Below, piece after piece: positions 18,174 to 26,055 of a stretch of DNA of 64,000 bases. The number at the start of each line of letters is the position of its first letter. Positions within the stretch are counted from its first letter, which is position 1. The notes under the pieces are model-generated. The model was given only the letters and a program-made list of their open reading frames with translations. It did not search any database and was not told where the DNA came from. A program made the position numbers and the translations under genes. Source of the stretch: Oceanispirochaeta sp963676905 (GTDB lineage: Bacteria; Spirochaetota; Spirochaetia; DSM-2461); assembly GCA_963676905.2 (NCBI GenBank), contig CAXXVE010000001.1, positions 1,860,001 through 1,924,000 on the forward strand. The letters are read 5' to 3'.

Positions 18174-19039
18174 AATTTTTCTATCCTGAAACACTTGGTG
18201 AAGCCCTTGAACTCCGGGCGGAGAAGGGAGCACTCCCCATGACCGGGGGGACCGACCTGATGGTCCGATACGAAAACTGGAGCAGTCTGCCTCCCCGTTT
18301 CCCCTCATCCATCATGTCTCTGAAACAGCTGAAGGAGCTCCACTATATCCGGGAAGAGGAGGATTTCCTCTGCATAGGCGGAGCCCTGCCCATGAGCAGG
18401 ATACTCGAGGATTCCCGTGTTCCCCGGGCTCTTTCACTGGCTCTTGATGAAATTGCAGCACCCTCCCTGAGAAACCTTGCCTCTCTTGCAGGGAATATTC
18501 AGAATGCATCCCCCGCGGCGGACTCCCTTCCTCCCTTGATAATGATGGATGCAGAAGTTCGTCTTGTTTCCTCAGCAGGCAGCAGAATCCTGCCAGTACA
18601 GAGCTTTATCACCGCTCCCGGCAGAACGGTTCTTGCTCCGGATGAGCTTATTGAATCGGTCCGCATTCCCCGTTCCTTTATTTCAGAGGCAGAGAAGGGG
18701 AGTCTGGTTTATAGAAAGGTGGGGACCCGGAAGGCCAACGCCCTGTCCAAGCTTTCGGTCTGTTTTTACGCTTATTGTGAAGAGAACAGGGTCAAAGATA
18801 TAAGAATGGCTCTGGGAGCCGTGGCGGCTACTGTCGTCAGGCTTCAGGATGCAGAAGACAGACTCAAGGGTGTTTCCTGCGCTGATCTAGCATCAGTGTG
18901 GAAGGGTGTGTACGGCGAATTTGAAAAGGCCGTCCGCCCCATAGATGATCAGCGCTCCACTGCCTTCTACAGGAAAAGAACGGCCCTTCGCCTTCTTGAT
19001 GACTTTATTCTTCAGCTTTCGAATCAGCACTCAGCCTGA
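18167..19039 (+). CDS. Xanthine dehydrogenase family, FAD-binding subunit
   Basis: The 290-residue protein has a PCMH-type FAD-binding fold. ALPMTGGTDLMVRY is the first FAD loop, and SLASLAGNIQNASPAADSLPPLI is the second conserved segment. The CO dehydrogenase flavoprotein C-terminal domain follows from about 180. It completes the three-subunit enzyme and would transfer electrons to NAD or another acceptor. GGGGAGGG precedes the ATG. Its 3' end overlaps the convergent TSCPD gene by 16 bp. Confidence 0.92.
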   Translation: MVEFFYPETLGEALELRAEKGALPMTGGTDLMVRYENWSSLPPRFPSSIMSLKQLKELHYIREEEDFLCIGGALPMSRILEDSRVPRALSLALDEIAAPSLRNLASLAGNIQNASPAADSLPPLIMMDAEVRLVSSAGSRILPVQSFITAPGRTVLAPDELIESVRIPRSFISEAEKGSLVYRKVGTRKANALSKLSVCFYAYCEENRVKDIRMALGAVAATVVRLQDAEDRLKGVSCADLASVWKGVYGEFEKAVRPIDDQRSTAFYRKRTALRLLDDFILQLSNQHSA

Positions 19040-19299
19040 ATGGCCGCCTCCCGCTCTTCGGGCGGAGTCAGGGCCAGAGCCAGCTGATCGGGGCAGGAGG
19101 TCTCTTTTCCGAAGCAGTTGATGCCGCGCAGTTTGCTGATGACCTCATCCCTCTTCATTCCCTCCACCAGGGCCTTCAGGCCCAGAAGGTTTCCGGGGCA
19201 GCCCCGTTCAAAATCAAGCTGTGTAATTCTGTCGTCTTCAAGGATTATGCTTATCTTTTTTGAACAGGTCCCTTCGGGGATATACTCGATTTTCTCCAT
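19024..19299 (-). CDS. TSCPD domain protein (TIGR03905-like)
   Basis: This 91-residue protein reads MEKIEYIPEGTCSKKISIILEDD in outline and contains GCPGNLLGLKALVEGM and CFGKETSCPDQLALAL. The TSCPD motif is also found as the C-terminal appendage of B12-dependent ribonucleotide reductases. Standalone copies are uncharacterised, and the conserved cysteines suggest metal binding. The start at 19299 is preferred over an upstream ATG because AAGGAA sits at the right spacing. Confidence 0.82.
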   Translation of the reverse strand: MEKIEYIPEGTCSKKISIILEDDRITQLDFERGCPGNLLGLKALVEGMKRDEVISKLRGINCFGKETSCPDQLALALTPPEEREAAIQAEC

Positions 19300-19410
19300 A
19301 CTGTATTCCTTTTCTTTTTGTAATGGATTCATAATATATCGCTGAATAATCCATAATCAACCAAGTCAGGCAGCGAATAGGAAATATTCCTGTTTCTTCT
19401 TGAATCAGGT

Positions 19411-20289
19411 CTATGCGGGGGTATTCATCGCCTCGAATACCTTGTAGAGTCCCTGGGTTCCCAGATCCTCAAGGCCCTGAGCCATGGCAGCTGTGTAGAA
19501 CTGATTTACAAGAGCCAGTCCGGGAAGGCTCAGGTTCATGGCTGCTGCTTCTTTCAGGGCAATTCCCATATCTTTGACAAAGTGTTTGATAAAGAACCCG
19601 GGATCGAAGTTTCCGTCGGCAATCCTGCGTCCCAGATTGTTTATAGACCAGGAGGCAGCGGCGCCGCTTCCAATAACATCTATGATTTCGTTCATATTCA
19701 TACCGGCTTTGTGTCCGTAGAGAAGAGACTCAACCACACCGATCATGGTACCTGCTATAAGGATCTGGTTACACATCTTTGTATGCTGGCCGGCACCGGG
19801 GGCACCCATGAGCTTGATGTTCTCTCCGAAGGATTCCATAAGGGGCAGAATCCTGTCAAAGACATCCTGCTCTCCTCCGCACATTATGGCCAGGGTTCCG
19901 TTTCTGGCTCCCAGATCCCCGCCGGAGACCGGGGCATCCAGAGATCCCACACCCTTTTTTGCGGCTTCTTCGGCAATCCGGACCGCCAGTGAGGGCTCGC
20001 TTGTTGTCATATCAACAATGACAGATCCTGTTTTAACATTCTCCAGAACTCCTCCCTTGCCCAGGATGACCTCTTCCACATCCTTCGGGTATCCCACAAT
20101 TGTAAAAACTGCATCAGCACCTTTTGCAGCCTCACCCGGTGTGTCGCACCAGCGGGCACCGGCTTCAATCAGATCGGCGGCTTTGGATTTTGTTCTGTTG
20201 TAGATGGAAAGGGAGTACCCTTTATTGATCAGATGGAGGCACATGGAACGCCCCATGACCCCTGTTCCTATCCAGGCAATGTTCTTCAT
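19411..20289 (-). CDS. NAD(P)-dependent beta-hydroxyacid dehydrogenase (3-hydroxyisobutyrate / tartronate semialdehyde reductase family)
   Basis: The protein has 292 residues. The Rossmann motif GTGVMGRSM lies at 8-16. The substrate-binding SLDAPVSGGDLGARNGTL lies near 116-133. The helix AGQHTKMCNQ carries the catalytic Lys. It could act on 2-hydroxy-3-oxopropionate, 3-hydroxyisobutyrate or succinic semialdehyde; the sequence does not decide. No neighbour forms an operon with it, so the pathway is open. Confidence 0.88.
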   Translation of the reverse strand: MKNIAWIGTGVMGRSMCLHLINKGYSLSIYNRTKSKAADLIEAGARWCDTPGEAAKGADAVFTIVGYPKDVEEVILGKGGVLENVKTGSVIVDMTTSEPSLAVRIAEEAAKKGVGSLDAPVSGGDLGARNGTLAIMCGGEQDVFDRILPLMESFGENIKLMGAPGAGQHTKMCNQILIAGTMIGVVESLLYGHKAGMNMNEIIDVIGSGAAASWSINNLGRRIADGNFDPGFFIKHFVKDMGIALKEAAAMNLSLPGLALVNQFYTAAMAQGLEDLGTQGLYKVFEAMNTPA

Positions 20290-20435
20290 ATCTGTCTCAC
20301 TTCTTTTGTTTTACTTGATGAATACCCGATTTAAAGGGTATTCACGACAATAGTATTGGAGTATTTTGAGGTTTTCAATATTATGGCCCCGGTATGGGGA
20401 AATATAAATGAGTATGTGATTACCGGAGGCAATAT

Positions 20436-20660
20436 ATGGATAATCAACTGGAAGAACGGCTTGTGAATCTGGACACAAGAATTATGTATCTTGAAGACAG
20501 TGTACAGCAGATGAGCATGCAGCTGATGCAGAAAGACAGGTTCATCGAGGTTCTGCAGGAGAAAATTTCAATTCTTGAAGAGAAGTTCAAGGATCTGGAT
20601 GAGAGGAAGGCCAACCGTGCATCATCGGATGCCGCTGATGAGAGGCCGCCTCACTACTGA
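20436..20660 (+). CDS. slyX: SlyX family protein
   Basis: This 74-residue, mostly coiled-coil protein (LEERLVNLDTRIMYLEDSVQQMS) has the SlyX size and heptad pattern and a polar tail ending PPHY, as in SlyX. The function is unknown in all bacteria where it occurs. GGAGG lies 7 nt before the ATG. Confidence 0.75.
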   Translation: MDNQLEERLVNLDTRIMYLEDSVQQMSMQLMQKDRFIEVLQEKISILEEKFKDLDERKANRASSDAADERPPHY

Positions 20661-20732
20661 CAGCTGACTCGATTTCTTGAGGTATCTGTATTGTAGAGTG
20701 ACGCATTTACAGCCGGATAAAAGAGTTGGAAT

Positions 20733-20776
20733 TTGACAATTTGCGGTCATTGGTATAATTTAGTGTTTTAGAACAC
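20733..20776 (+). promoter_or_regulatory. Promoter and operator of the GntR/LacI-type regulator
   Basis: TTGACA (20733-20738) and an extended -10 TGGTATAAT (20751-20759) are followed directly by the palindromic GTGTTTTAGAACAC (20763-20776) at the expected transcription start. The same box precedes the downstream sugar operon and the operon at 43.8 kb, which suggests autorepression. Confidence 0.75.
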
Positions 20777-20787
20777 AGGAGGGCCCG

Positions 20788-21858
20788 GTGAAACTGGAGA
20801 TAGACAGAAGTATAAGCATTCCTCCCTATCAGCAGATTGTCAGACAGCTGCGGGAGAGCATTAACCGGGGAGAGCTTACGGATCACGAATCCATCCCTTC
20901 CGCCCGGGAGATAGTACAGCTTACCTCGATCTCACTGGCAACGGCCCAGAGAGTTCTCAATGAACTTAAAAATGAAGGGCTTATCTACAGTCTTCCAGGC
21001 AAGGGGAGTTTTATCTCGCCCCGGAGTGAAGAGCAGTTGAAAGCCATCCACATTTTTCTTCCCTCCACAAGGCTCTCATTCTTTATGGAGATGATGAACG
21101 GCATCTATGAGGAGCTGGCGGACAGCTCGATTGAAATCAAGATGCACAGCCTCAATACGGACAAACTTGTATGGGACTGGAAGACCGTTGAAGATCTTGA
21201 AGATGCTGTAAAATCCCATGACGGAATTATTTTTATTGAGGAAGCCTTTGATTCGGTCCGTACGGCCTGCCTCAGGGCTGCCCGGCAGATTCCCTTTGTC
21301 TCTGTGGAATGGGTTCTCGACGGTGCGGGCAGCGTTCTCAATGACTATGAGGAGTCAACCGTAAGGGTTGTGGATTATCTTTGCAGGGGTAAGGGATGCT
21401 CCTCCCTGCTTGTTCTCAAGGGCCGGGACTATCAGTACAATGCCAGCTGCAAACTGAACGGAATCAGGCGCAGTGCCGGCGAGGCCGGCCTGAAAGAGGG
21501 GAAAGACCTCTTTTTCCTGGACACCGACTTTGACGCCTACACAGGCTATGAATCTGTATCCGCCTTTCTTCAGAACCACGAAGCCCCCAAGGCTATATTC
21601 TGTGCCAATGACTACGAGGCCATAGGAGTGGTGGGTGCTCTCACAGAGCAGGGCCTGCTTCCCGGCAAAGACGTACAACTTGTGGGCTACGGCGATATGA
21701 CCGATAAAACCACCCTCTATTTCCCCCTGACCACTGTCAAACAGAATCTGGAAGAGATGGGCCGGGCGGCTGTTAAATCCCTCCTGGCCATGGCTTCGGG
21801 AGACGGGAAGGCCGAGCGCAAGATTATCCCCGCTGAACTGATTATCAGAAAGACATGA
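20788..21858 (+). CDS. GntR-type HTH / LacI-type ligand-binding transcriptional regulator
   Basis: The 356-residue regulator has an N-terminal GntR winged helix (about 1-70; YQQIVRQLRESINRGELTDHESIPSAREIVQLTSISLATAQRVLNELKNEG in outline). A periplasmic-binding-protein-like effector domain follows (about 85-355; AIFCANDYEAIGVVGALTEQG). This AraR-like chimera usually represses sugar genes until its sugar binds. The start is GTG with AGGAGGG upstream. The 14-bp palindrome before this gene and two other operons is its probable operator; this is inference from position and co-occurrence. Confidence 0.88.
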   Translation: MKLEIDRSISIPPYQQIVRQLRESINRGELTDHESIPSAREIVQLTSISLATAQRVLNELKNEGLIYSLPGKGSFISPRSEEQLKAIHIFLPSTRLSFFMEMMNGIYEELADSSIEIKMHSLNTDKLVWDWKTVEDLEDAVKSHDGIIFIEEAFDSVRTACLRAARQIPFVSVEWVLDGAGSVLNDYEESTVRVVDYLCRGKGCSSLLVLKGRDYQYNASCKLNGIRRSAGEAGLKEGKDLFFLDTDFDAYTGYESVSAFLQNHEAPKAIFCANDYEAIGVVGALTEQGLLPGKDVQLVGYGDMTDKTTLYFPLTTVKQNLEEMGRAAVKSLLAMASGDGKAERKIIPAELIIRKT

Positions 21859-21876
21859 TTCCTCCATTACTATGAA

Positions 21877-21920
21877 TTGACAAATGATTCTATCTGTTAT
21901 ATTTTAGTGTTCTAAAACAC
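21877..21920 (+). promoter_or_regulatory. Promoter and operator of the sugar kinase operon
   Basis: TTGACA (21877-21882) and TGTTATATT (extended -10, 21895-21903) precede GTGTTCTAAAACAC (21907-21920). This operator is the exact reverse complement of the one before the regulator, and the layout (TTGACA, 15-bp spacer, extended -10, operator) is the same. Confidence 0.75.
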
Positions 21921-21990
21921 ATCGGAGGCGGGGATTTAATCACACCCGGTACAGCCGCAGCCTCCGGCAGTGAAAAGAGAGGATTCCATC

Positions 21991-23490
21991 ATGGCAAAAT
22001 ACATTCTGAGCGTGGACCTTGGAACCACCAGCACCAAGACCGTACTCTTTGATGAAAACCTGAGGGTTGCCGCATCGGCCAGAGCCGAGTATCCCACCTA
22101 CTACCCGAAACAGGGCTGGGCGGAGCAGGACCCGGAGGACTGGTGGAAGGCTCTTATCTCCACAACCTCGGAAATTTTAAAGTCATCAAATATTGATCCC
22201 GCAGATATCGCAGGAGTAGGGGTGGACTCAATGAGCAGCATGGCCCTCCCCATGGACTCTGAGGGCAAGCCCCTGAGAAAGGGCCTCCTCTGGCTTGACC
22301 GCCGGGCACAGGCCGAGTCGGACTGGATCAAGGAGACCTACATCGATCTGCAGAAAGAGATCAACTCCAACGACTCCGACCCCTCCAACTTTGCTCCCAA
22401 GATCCTCTGGATGAAGAACAACGAACCTGAAGTTTATGAGAGGACGGCAACCTTCCTCCACTGCAACGGCTATCTGGCCTATATGCTCACCGGTGAGATG
22501 ACCATGGACATTTCGGAAGCGGGAATGTCCCAGCTCTGTGATATACGCACCGGACAGTGGTCCGATGAACTTATTAAGGCAAGCGGCATCGACAGGGCAA
22601 AACTCCCTGAAGTCTTCGCCTGCACCGATGTGGTTGGCAGTGTCACAGCTGCTGCCGCAGCGGCTACCGGTCTGAAGGAAGGGACTCCCGTTATCGCAGG
22701 AGCCATGGACAATGTGGCAGCCACCCTGGGACTGGGACTGCGCCACGACGGCCAGGCCTATATCTCTGCGGGAACCGCTACCAATGCCGGAGCCTGTGTG
22801 GCCTCGGTCCCCTCGGACCCCAGCATGCTGAACTACCACCACGGTGTACCGGGACTCTACCTTGTCAACGGCGGCGTTGACTACGGCGGAGCAGGACTGA
22901 GGTGGTTCAAGGCTCTTATTGAAGAGGAGAGGTTCGATGAGATCGACCGCCTTGCCGAAGAGGCTGGATATCTGGAGGATGTCCTCCTCTATCTTCCCTA
23001 TATGGTGGGACAGCGGGCTCCTCTCTGGGACCCCCACTCACGGGCCGTGGCCTTCGGTATGAATCCGGACACAAGCCGCAAGGCAATGATCCGGATGATT
23101 ATGGAGGGCATCGCCATGGGAGTACGCAATGTTTTCCGCCTTATGGAGGAGAAGGGGTACACCATCGATGAGATTGTGATGACCGGAGGCTGTGCCAACA
23201 GCCCCATATGGACCCAGATCTTCAGCGATATCCTGGGCAAGAATATTATCCTGCCCGGTGAAATGGATGTAGCCCCTCTGGGATGCGCCATTATGACCGC
23301 TGTAGGAGTAGGGTTGTTCCCCGATTTTGATGCGGCATTGTCAGTTCAGACAATCCGCGCATCATACCAGCCGGATGATGAGAAAGAGGCATACTACAAG
23401 GCCCTCTTTGCAGCCTTTGTTAAATTGTATAAAGCCGTCGGCCCCGTATATGAGGACCTCGACGACATCAGGAAGAAATTTCAGAAATAA
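21991..23490 (+). CDS. FGGY-family carbohydrate kinase, xylulokinase-like
   Basis: The protein has 499 residues. The N-terminal ATP-site motif SVDLGTTSTKTVLFD, the catalytic region GVGVDSMSSM, GAMDNVAATLGLG, and the FGGY signature 2-like MTGGCANSPIWTQIFSDILG are all visible. It resembles xylulokinase, but the neighbours (GatD- and GatZ-like) suggest a ketohexose or another ketose as substrate. The ATG at 21991 is chosen because GAGAGGA precedes it; a GTG at 21970 has no site. It is the first gene of a three-gene operon behind the shared operator. Confidence 0.85.
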   Translation: MAKYILSVDLGTTSTKTVLFDENLRVAASARAEYPTYYPKQGWAEQDPEDWWKALISTTSEILKSSNIDPADIAGVGVDSMSSMALPMDSEGKPLRKGLLWLDRRAQAESDWIKETYIDLQKEINSNDSDPSNFAPKILWMKNNEPEVYERTATFLHCNGYLAYMLTGEMTMDISEAGMSQLCDIRTGQWSDELIKASGIDRAKLPEVFACTDVVGSVTAAAAAATGLKEGTPVIAGAMDNVAATLGLGLRHDGQAYISAGTATNAGACVASVPSDPSMLNYHHGVPGLYLVNGGVDYGGAGLRWFKALIEEERFDEIDRLAEEAGYLEDVLLYLPYMVGQRAPLWDPHSRAVAFGMNPDTSRKAMIRMIMEGIAMGVRNVFRLMEEKGYTIDEIVMTGGCANSPIWTQIFSDILGKNIILPGEMDVAPLGCAIMTAVGVGLFPDFDAALSVQTIRASYQPDDEKEAYYKALFAAFVKLYKAVGPVYEDLDDIRKKFQK

Positions 23491-23566
23491 TCCCTCCTTT
23501 TCCGGGGGATCATTCCCCCCGTGCAGAAGCAGGGAGAAACGATCTATACCGGATCAAGGAGATTGC

Positions 23567-24613
23567 ATGAAAGCAGCAGTACTTTATGGCGACAATGACA
23601 TCAGATATGAGGAGTGGGAGAGCCCCAAAGCCGGCCCCGGTGAAGTCCTCGTCAAGGTAAAGGAGTCGGGCCTCTGCGGCTCCGACATTCCCCGGACCAT
23701 CCATCAGGGTGCCCACTTCTATCCCATCGTTCTCGGACATGAGTTTTCCGGAGAGATCATCGAGCTGGGCGAGGGTGTGGACAAGAGAGCCGTGGGCGAC
23801 CGCATCGCCTGTGTTCCCCTTATTCCCGATATGACTGATCCCCAGAGCCAGAAGGGGAACTACTCCCTGTCTAAGGGCTACAAGTTTATAGGTAGCCGAA
23901 TCCAGGGAGGCTGGGCCCAGTATGTGGCCATGCCCTGGCAGAACACAATGATCCTTCCTGACAGCGTCAGCTACACAGAGGGAGCCTTCTTTGAGCCCAT
24001 CACAGTTGCCCTCCATGCCCTGAACATCATGAAATTCGAAGGGGGCAGGGATGTGGCCATCACAGGTATGGGAACCATCGGCCTTCTGACTCTCCAGTGT
24101 GTCCGGGCCATGGGCGCCAGAAAGGTTACCGTTTTCGACATTGACGACAGCCGCCTGGAGCTTGCAAAAGAGCTTGGCGCCGACCTCTGCCTCAACACCC
24201 TTAAAGAGGGCTTCAAGGACGAGGCCATGGCCTTCACAGACGGCATCGGTTACGAGGTCTGCCTTGAAACCGGCGGTGTTCCCGTTACAGAGATCCTCTG
24301 TATGGAACTGGCGGCCCCCAAGGGCACAGTCATGTTTATCGGAACCCCCCACAAGCCCGTCACCCTTCAGCCGAATGAGTTCGAATACATCAACAGAAAA
24401 GAGCTCTGGGTCACAGGCAGCTGGATGAACTACTCCGCCCCCTTCCCCGGACGGGAGTGGGAGATGGCCAACTACCTCTTCAGTAAAGATCTTGTAAAAA
24501 CTGAAAAACTCATCGACCGCAAAATCCCCCTAAGCCGTGCCTCTGAAGCCATTGCGGACCTCCTTGTGCCGGGTGCTGTAAAGGGAAAGATCCTCTTCGA
24601 CTGTGAAAAGTAA
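23567..24613 (+). CDS. Zinc-type polyol/sugar-phosphate dehydrogenase, GatD-like, without structural-zinc cysteines
   Basis: The 348-residue medium-chain dehydrogenase has the catalytic zinc region ESGLCGSDIPR, GHEFSGEI and FFEPITVALHA, a Rossmann motif GMGTIGLL, and the GatD-like tail VTGSWMNYSAPFPGREWEMA. It probably oxidises a sugar alcohol (phosphate) to a ketose (phosphate). The loop that in GatD and sorbitol dehydrogenases carries four zinc cysteines reads VPLIPDMTDPQSQKGNYS and has none, so only the catalytic zinc is expected. AAGGAG precedes the ATG at 23567. It lies 76 nt after the kinase and 11 nt before the GatZ-like gene. Confidence 0.87.
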   Translation: MKAAVLYGDNDIRYEEWESPKAGPGEVLVKVKESGLCGSDIPRTIHQGAHFYPIVLGHEFSGEIIELGEGVDKRAVGDRIACVPLIPDMTDPQSQKGNYSLSKGYKFIGSRIQGGWAQYVAMPWQNTMILPDSVSYTEGAFFEPITVALHALNIMKFEGGRDVAITGMGTIGLLTLQCVRAMGARKVTVFDIDDSRLELAKELGADLCLNTLKEGFKDEAMAFTDGIGYEVCLETGGVPVTEILCMELAAPKGTVMFIGTPHKPVTLQPNEFEYINRKELWVTGSWMNYSAPFPGREWEMANYLFSKDLVKTEKLIDRKIPLSRASEAIADLLVPGAVKGKILFDCEK

Positions 24614-24624
24614 TTTAGGAGAAT

Positions 24625-25944
24625 ATGAAAATGTCAGCGACAAGTGAATTCTTAAAGCTTATGAAAGATAACAAGGCTGGAAAGGGAACAGGTCTGTACT
24701 CGGTCTGCTCCGCCCATGCCGATGTCATTAAAGCCTGCATGCTTCAGGCGAAACAGGACGGCTCCATCGTCCTTGTTGAATCCACAAGCAACCAGGTGGA
24801 CCAGTTCGGCGGCTACACAGGCATGGTACCTTCCGAGTTTGTCGAGTATGTAAAGGGATTGGCCTCAGAGATGGACTTCCCCTTTGAAAAAGTCCTTCTG
24901 GGAGGGGACCATCTGGGACCCAATGCCTGGCAGAAAGAACCCGCCGCCCAGGCCATGGCCAAGGCCCGCGACCTTGTGGCCGCCTATGTGAAGGCCGGCT
25001 ACAAGAAGATTCACCTCGATGCCTCCATGTACTGTGCCGACGACGAAGGCGACCGCCATCAGCCCCTGGCCGATGAGATTGTTTCCAACAGGGCCGCGGA
25101 GCTCTGCGCCGTTGCAGAAGCCAGCTACAGCGAAGCCTTCGGAGGAGATTCGGATATCATCTATGTGATCGGAACTGAAGTTCCCATCCCGGGAGGAGCC
25201 CAGGAGGAAGAGGAGACTGTTACCCCCACACCCGCCTCCAATGCAAAGAACACCATGGCAGTGACCAAGGCCGCTTTTGATGCCGCAGGGCAGCAGGAAG
25301 CCTGGAAGAGAGTCATCGCTCTTGTGGTACAGCCGGGCGTGGAGTTTGGAGACGACCAAGTCTTCCACTACAACAGCAGCGCCGCGGCGGATCTCAGCGC
25401 CATGATTGAGAAGGACCCGCAGTTTGTCTACGAGGCCCACTCCACCGACTACCAGAGCGAGTCAGGTCTCTCTCAGCTTGTAAAAGACCACTACTGCATA
25501 CTGAAGGTAGGCCCCTGGCTCACCTTCGCCTACAGGGAGGCTCTCTTTGCTCTTGAAGATATGGAGAAGGAACTTCTCGGCGGGACAGCTGTGGAGCTTT
25601 CAGGGCTTAGAGATACTCTTGAAAAGACAATGATGGACAATCCCGGGTACTGGCAGAAGTACTACCCCGGGGACGAAGCACAGCAGTTTTTCAAACGGAA
25701 GTACAGCTTCAGCGACAGAAGCCGTTACTACTGGCCCGATAAAAACCTGAGTGCCTCTGTAGAGAAGCTGAAGAAGAATCTCAATGAGAAGGGCCTCTCT
25801 CTGAGCCTGCTCAGTCAGTATATGCCCAATCAGTACAACGCTGTACAGGAGGGAAAGATCAAACTGACTGCAGAGGATCTTATCCTGAGCCGGATTCGGG
25901 ATGTGGCGGGAATTTATGCACGGGCCTGCGGGTTCGGTAGCTGA
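24625..25944 (+). CDS. GatZ/KbaZ family protein (tagatose-bisphosphate aldolase accessory subunit or 4-epimerase)
   Basis: The protein has 439 residues. It begins with the family pattern GLYSVCSAHADVIKACMLQA and contains LLGGDHLGPNAWQ, KKIHLDASMYCADD and VIGTEVPIPGGA. In enterobacteria GatZ/KbaZ supports the aldolase GatY/KbaY. No gatY/kbaY is in this operon or window, so it may work alone. Homologues have been reported with ketohexose-phosphate 4-epimerase activity, which would fit a kinase-epimerase route to fructose 6-phosphate. That role is inference. AGGAG lies 5 nt before the ATG. Confidence 0.87.
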   Translation: MKMSATSEFLKLMKDNKAGKGTGLYSVCSAHADVIKACMLQAKQDGSIVLVESTSNQVDQFGGYTGMVPSEFVEYVKGLASEMDFPFEKVLLGGDHLGPNAWQKEPAAQAMAKARDLVAAYVKAGYKKIHLDASMYCADDEGDRHQPLADEIVSNRAAELCAVAEASYSEAFGGDSDIIYVIGTEVPIPGGAQEEEETVTPTPASNAKNTMAVTKAAFDAAGQQEAWKRVIALVVQPGVEFGDDQVFHYNSSAAADLSAMIEKDPQFVYEAHSTDYQSESGLSQLVKDHYCILKVGPWLTFAYREALFALEDMEKELLGGTAVELSGLRDTLEKTMMDNPGYWQKYYPGDEAQQFFKRKYSFSDRSRYYWPDKNLSASVEKLKKNLNEKGLSLSLLSQYMPNQYNAVQEGKIKLTAEDLILSRIRDVAGIYARACGFGS

Positions 25945-25971
25945 TTTTTCAGTTGATCAATTAAGTAGAAT

Positions 25972-25999
25972 ATACCGCCGGGTTTATATCCGGCGGTAT
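25972..25999. terminator. Perfect 10-bp hairpin between converging genes
   Basis: ATACCGCCGG / CCGGCGGTAT with an 8-nt loop lies between kbaZ-like (+) and the ODP-GGDEF gene (-). Neither side has a clear T run, so it is a terminator-like or transcript-end structure usable from both strands. Confidence 0.6.
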
Positions 26000-26055
26000 T
26001 AAAAAGTGCATTTCAATATTTAAATTGTTTTCTTCAGAATCGGAAGATAATGCCC

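Noticed and set aside
23327..23566. Upstream extension of the GatD-like frame by 80 codons
   Set aside because: It overlaps the end of the kinase gene in another frame. The standard MDR start and an AAGGAG are at 23567.
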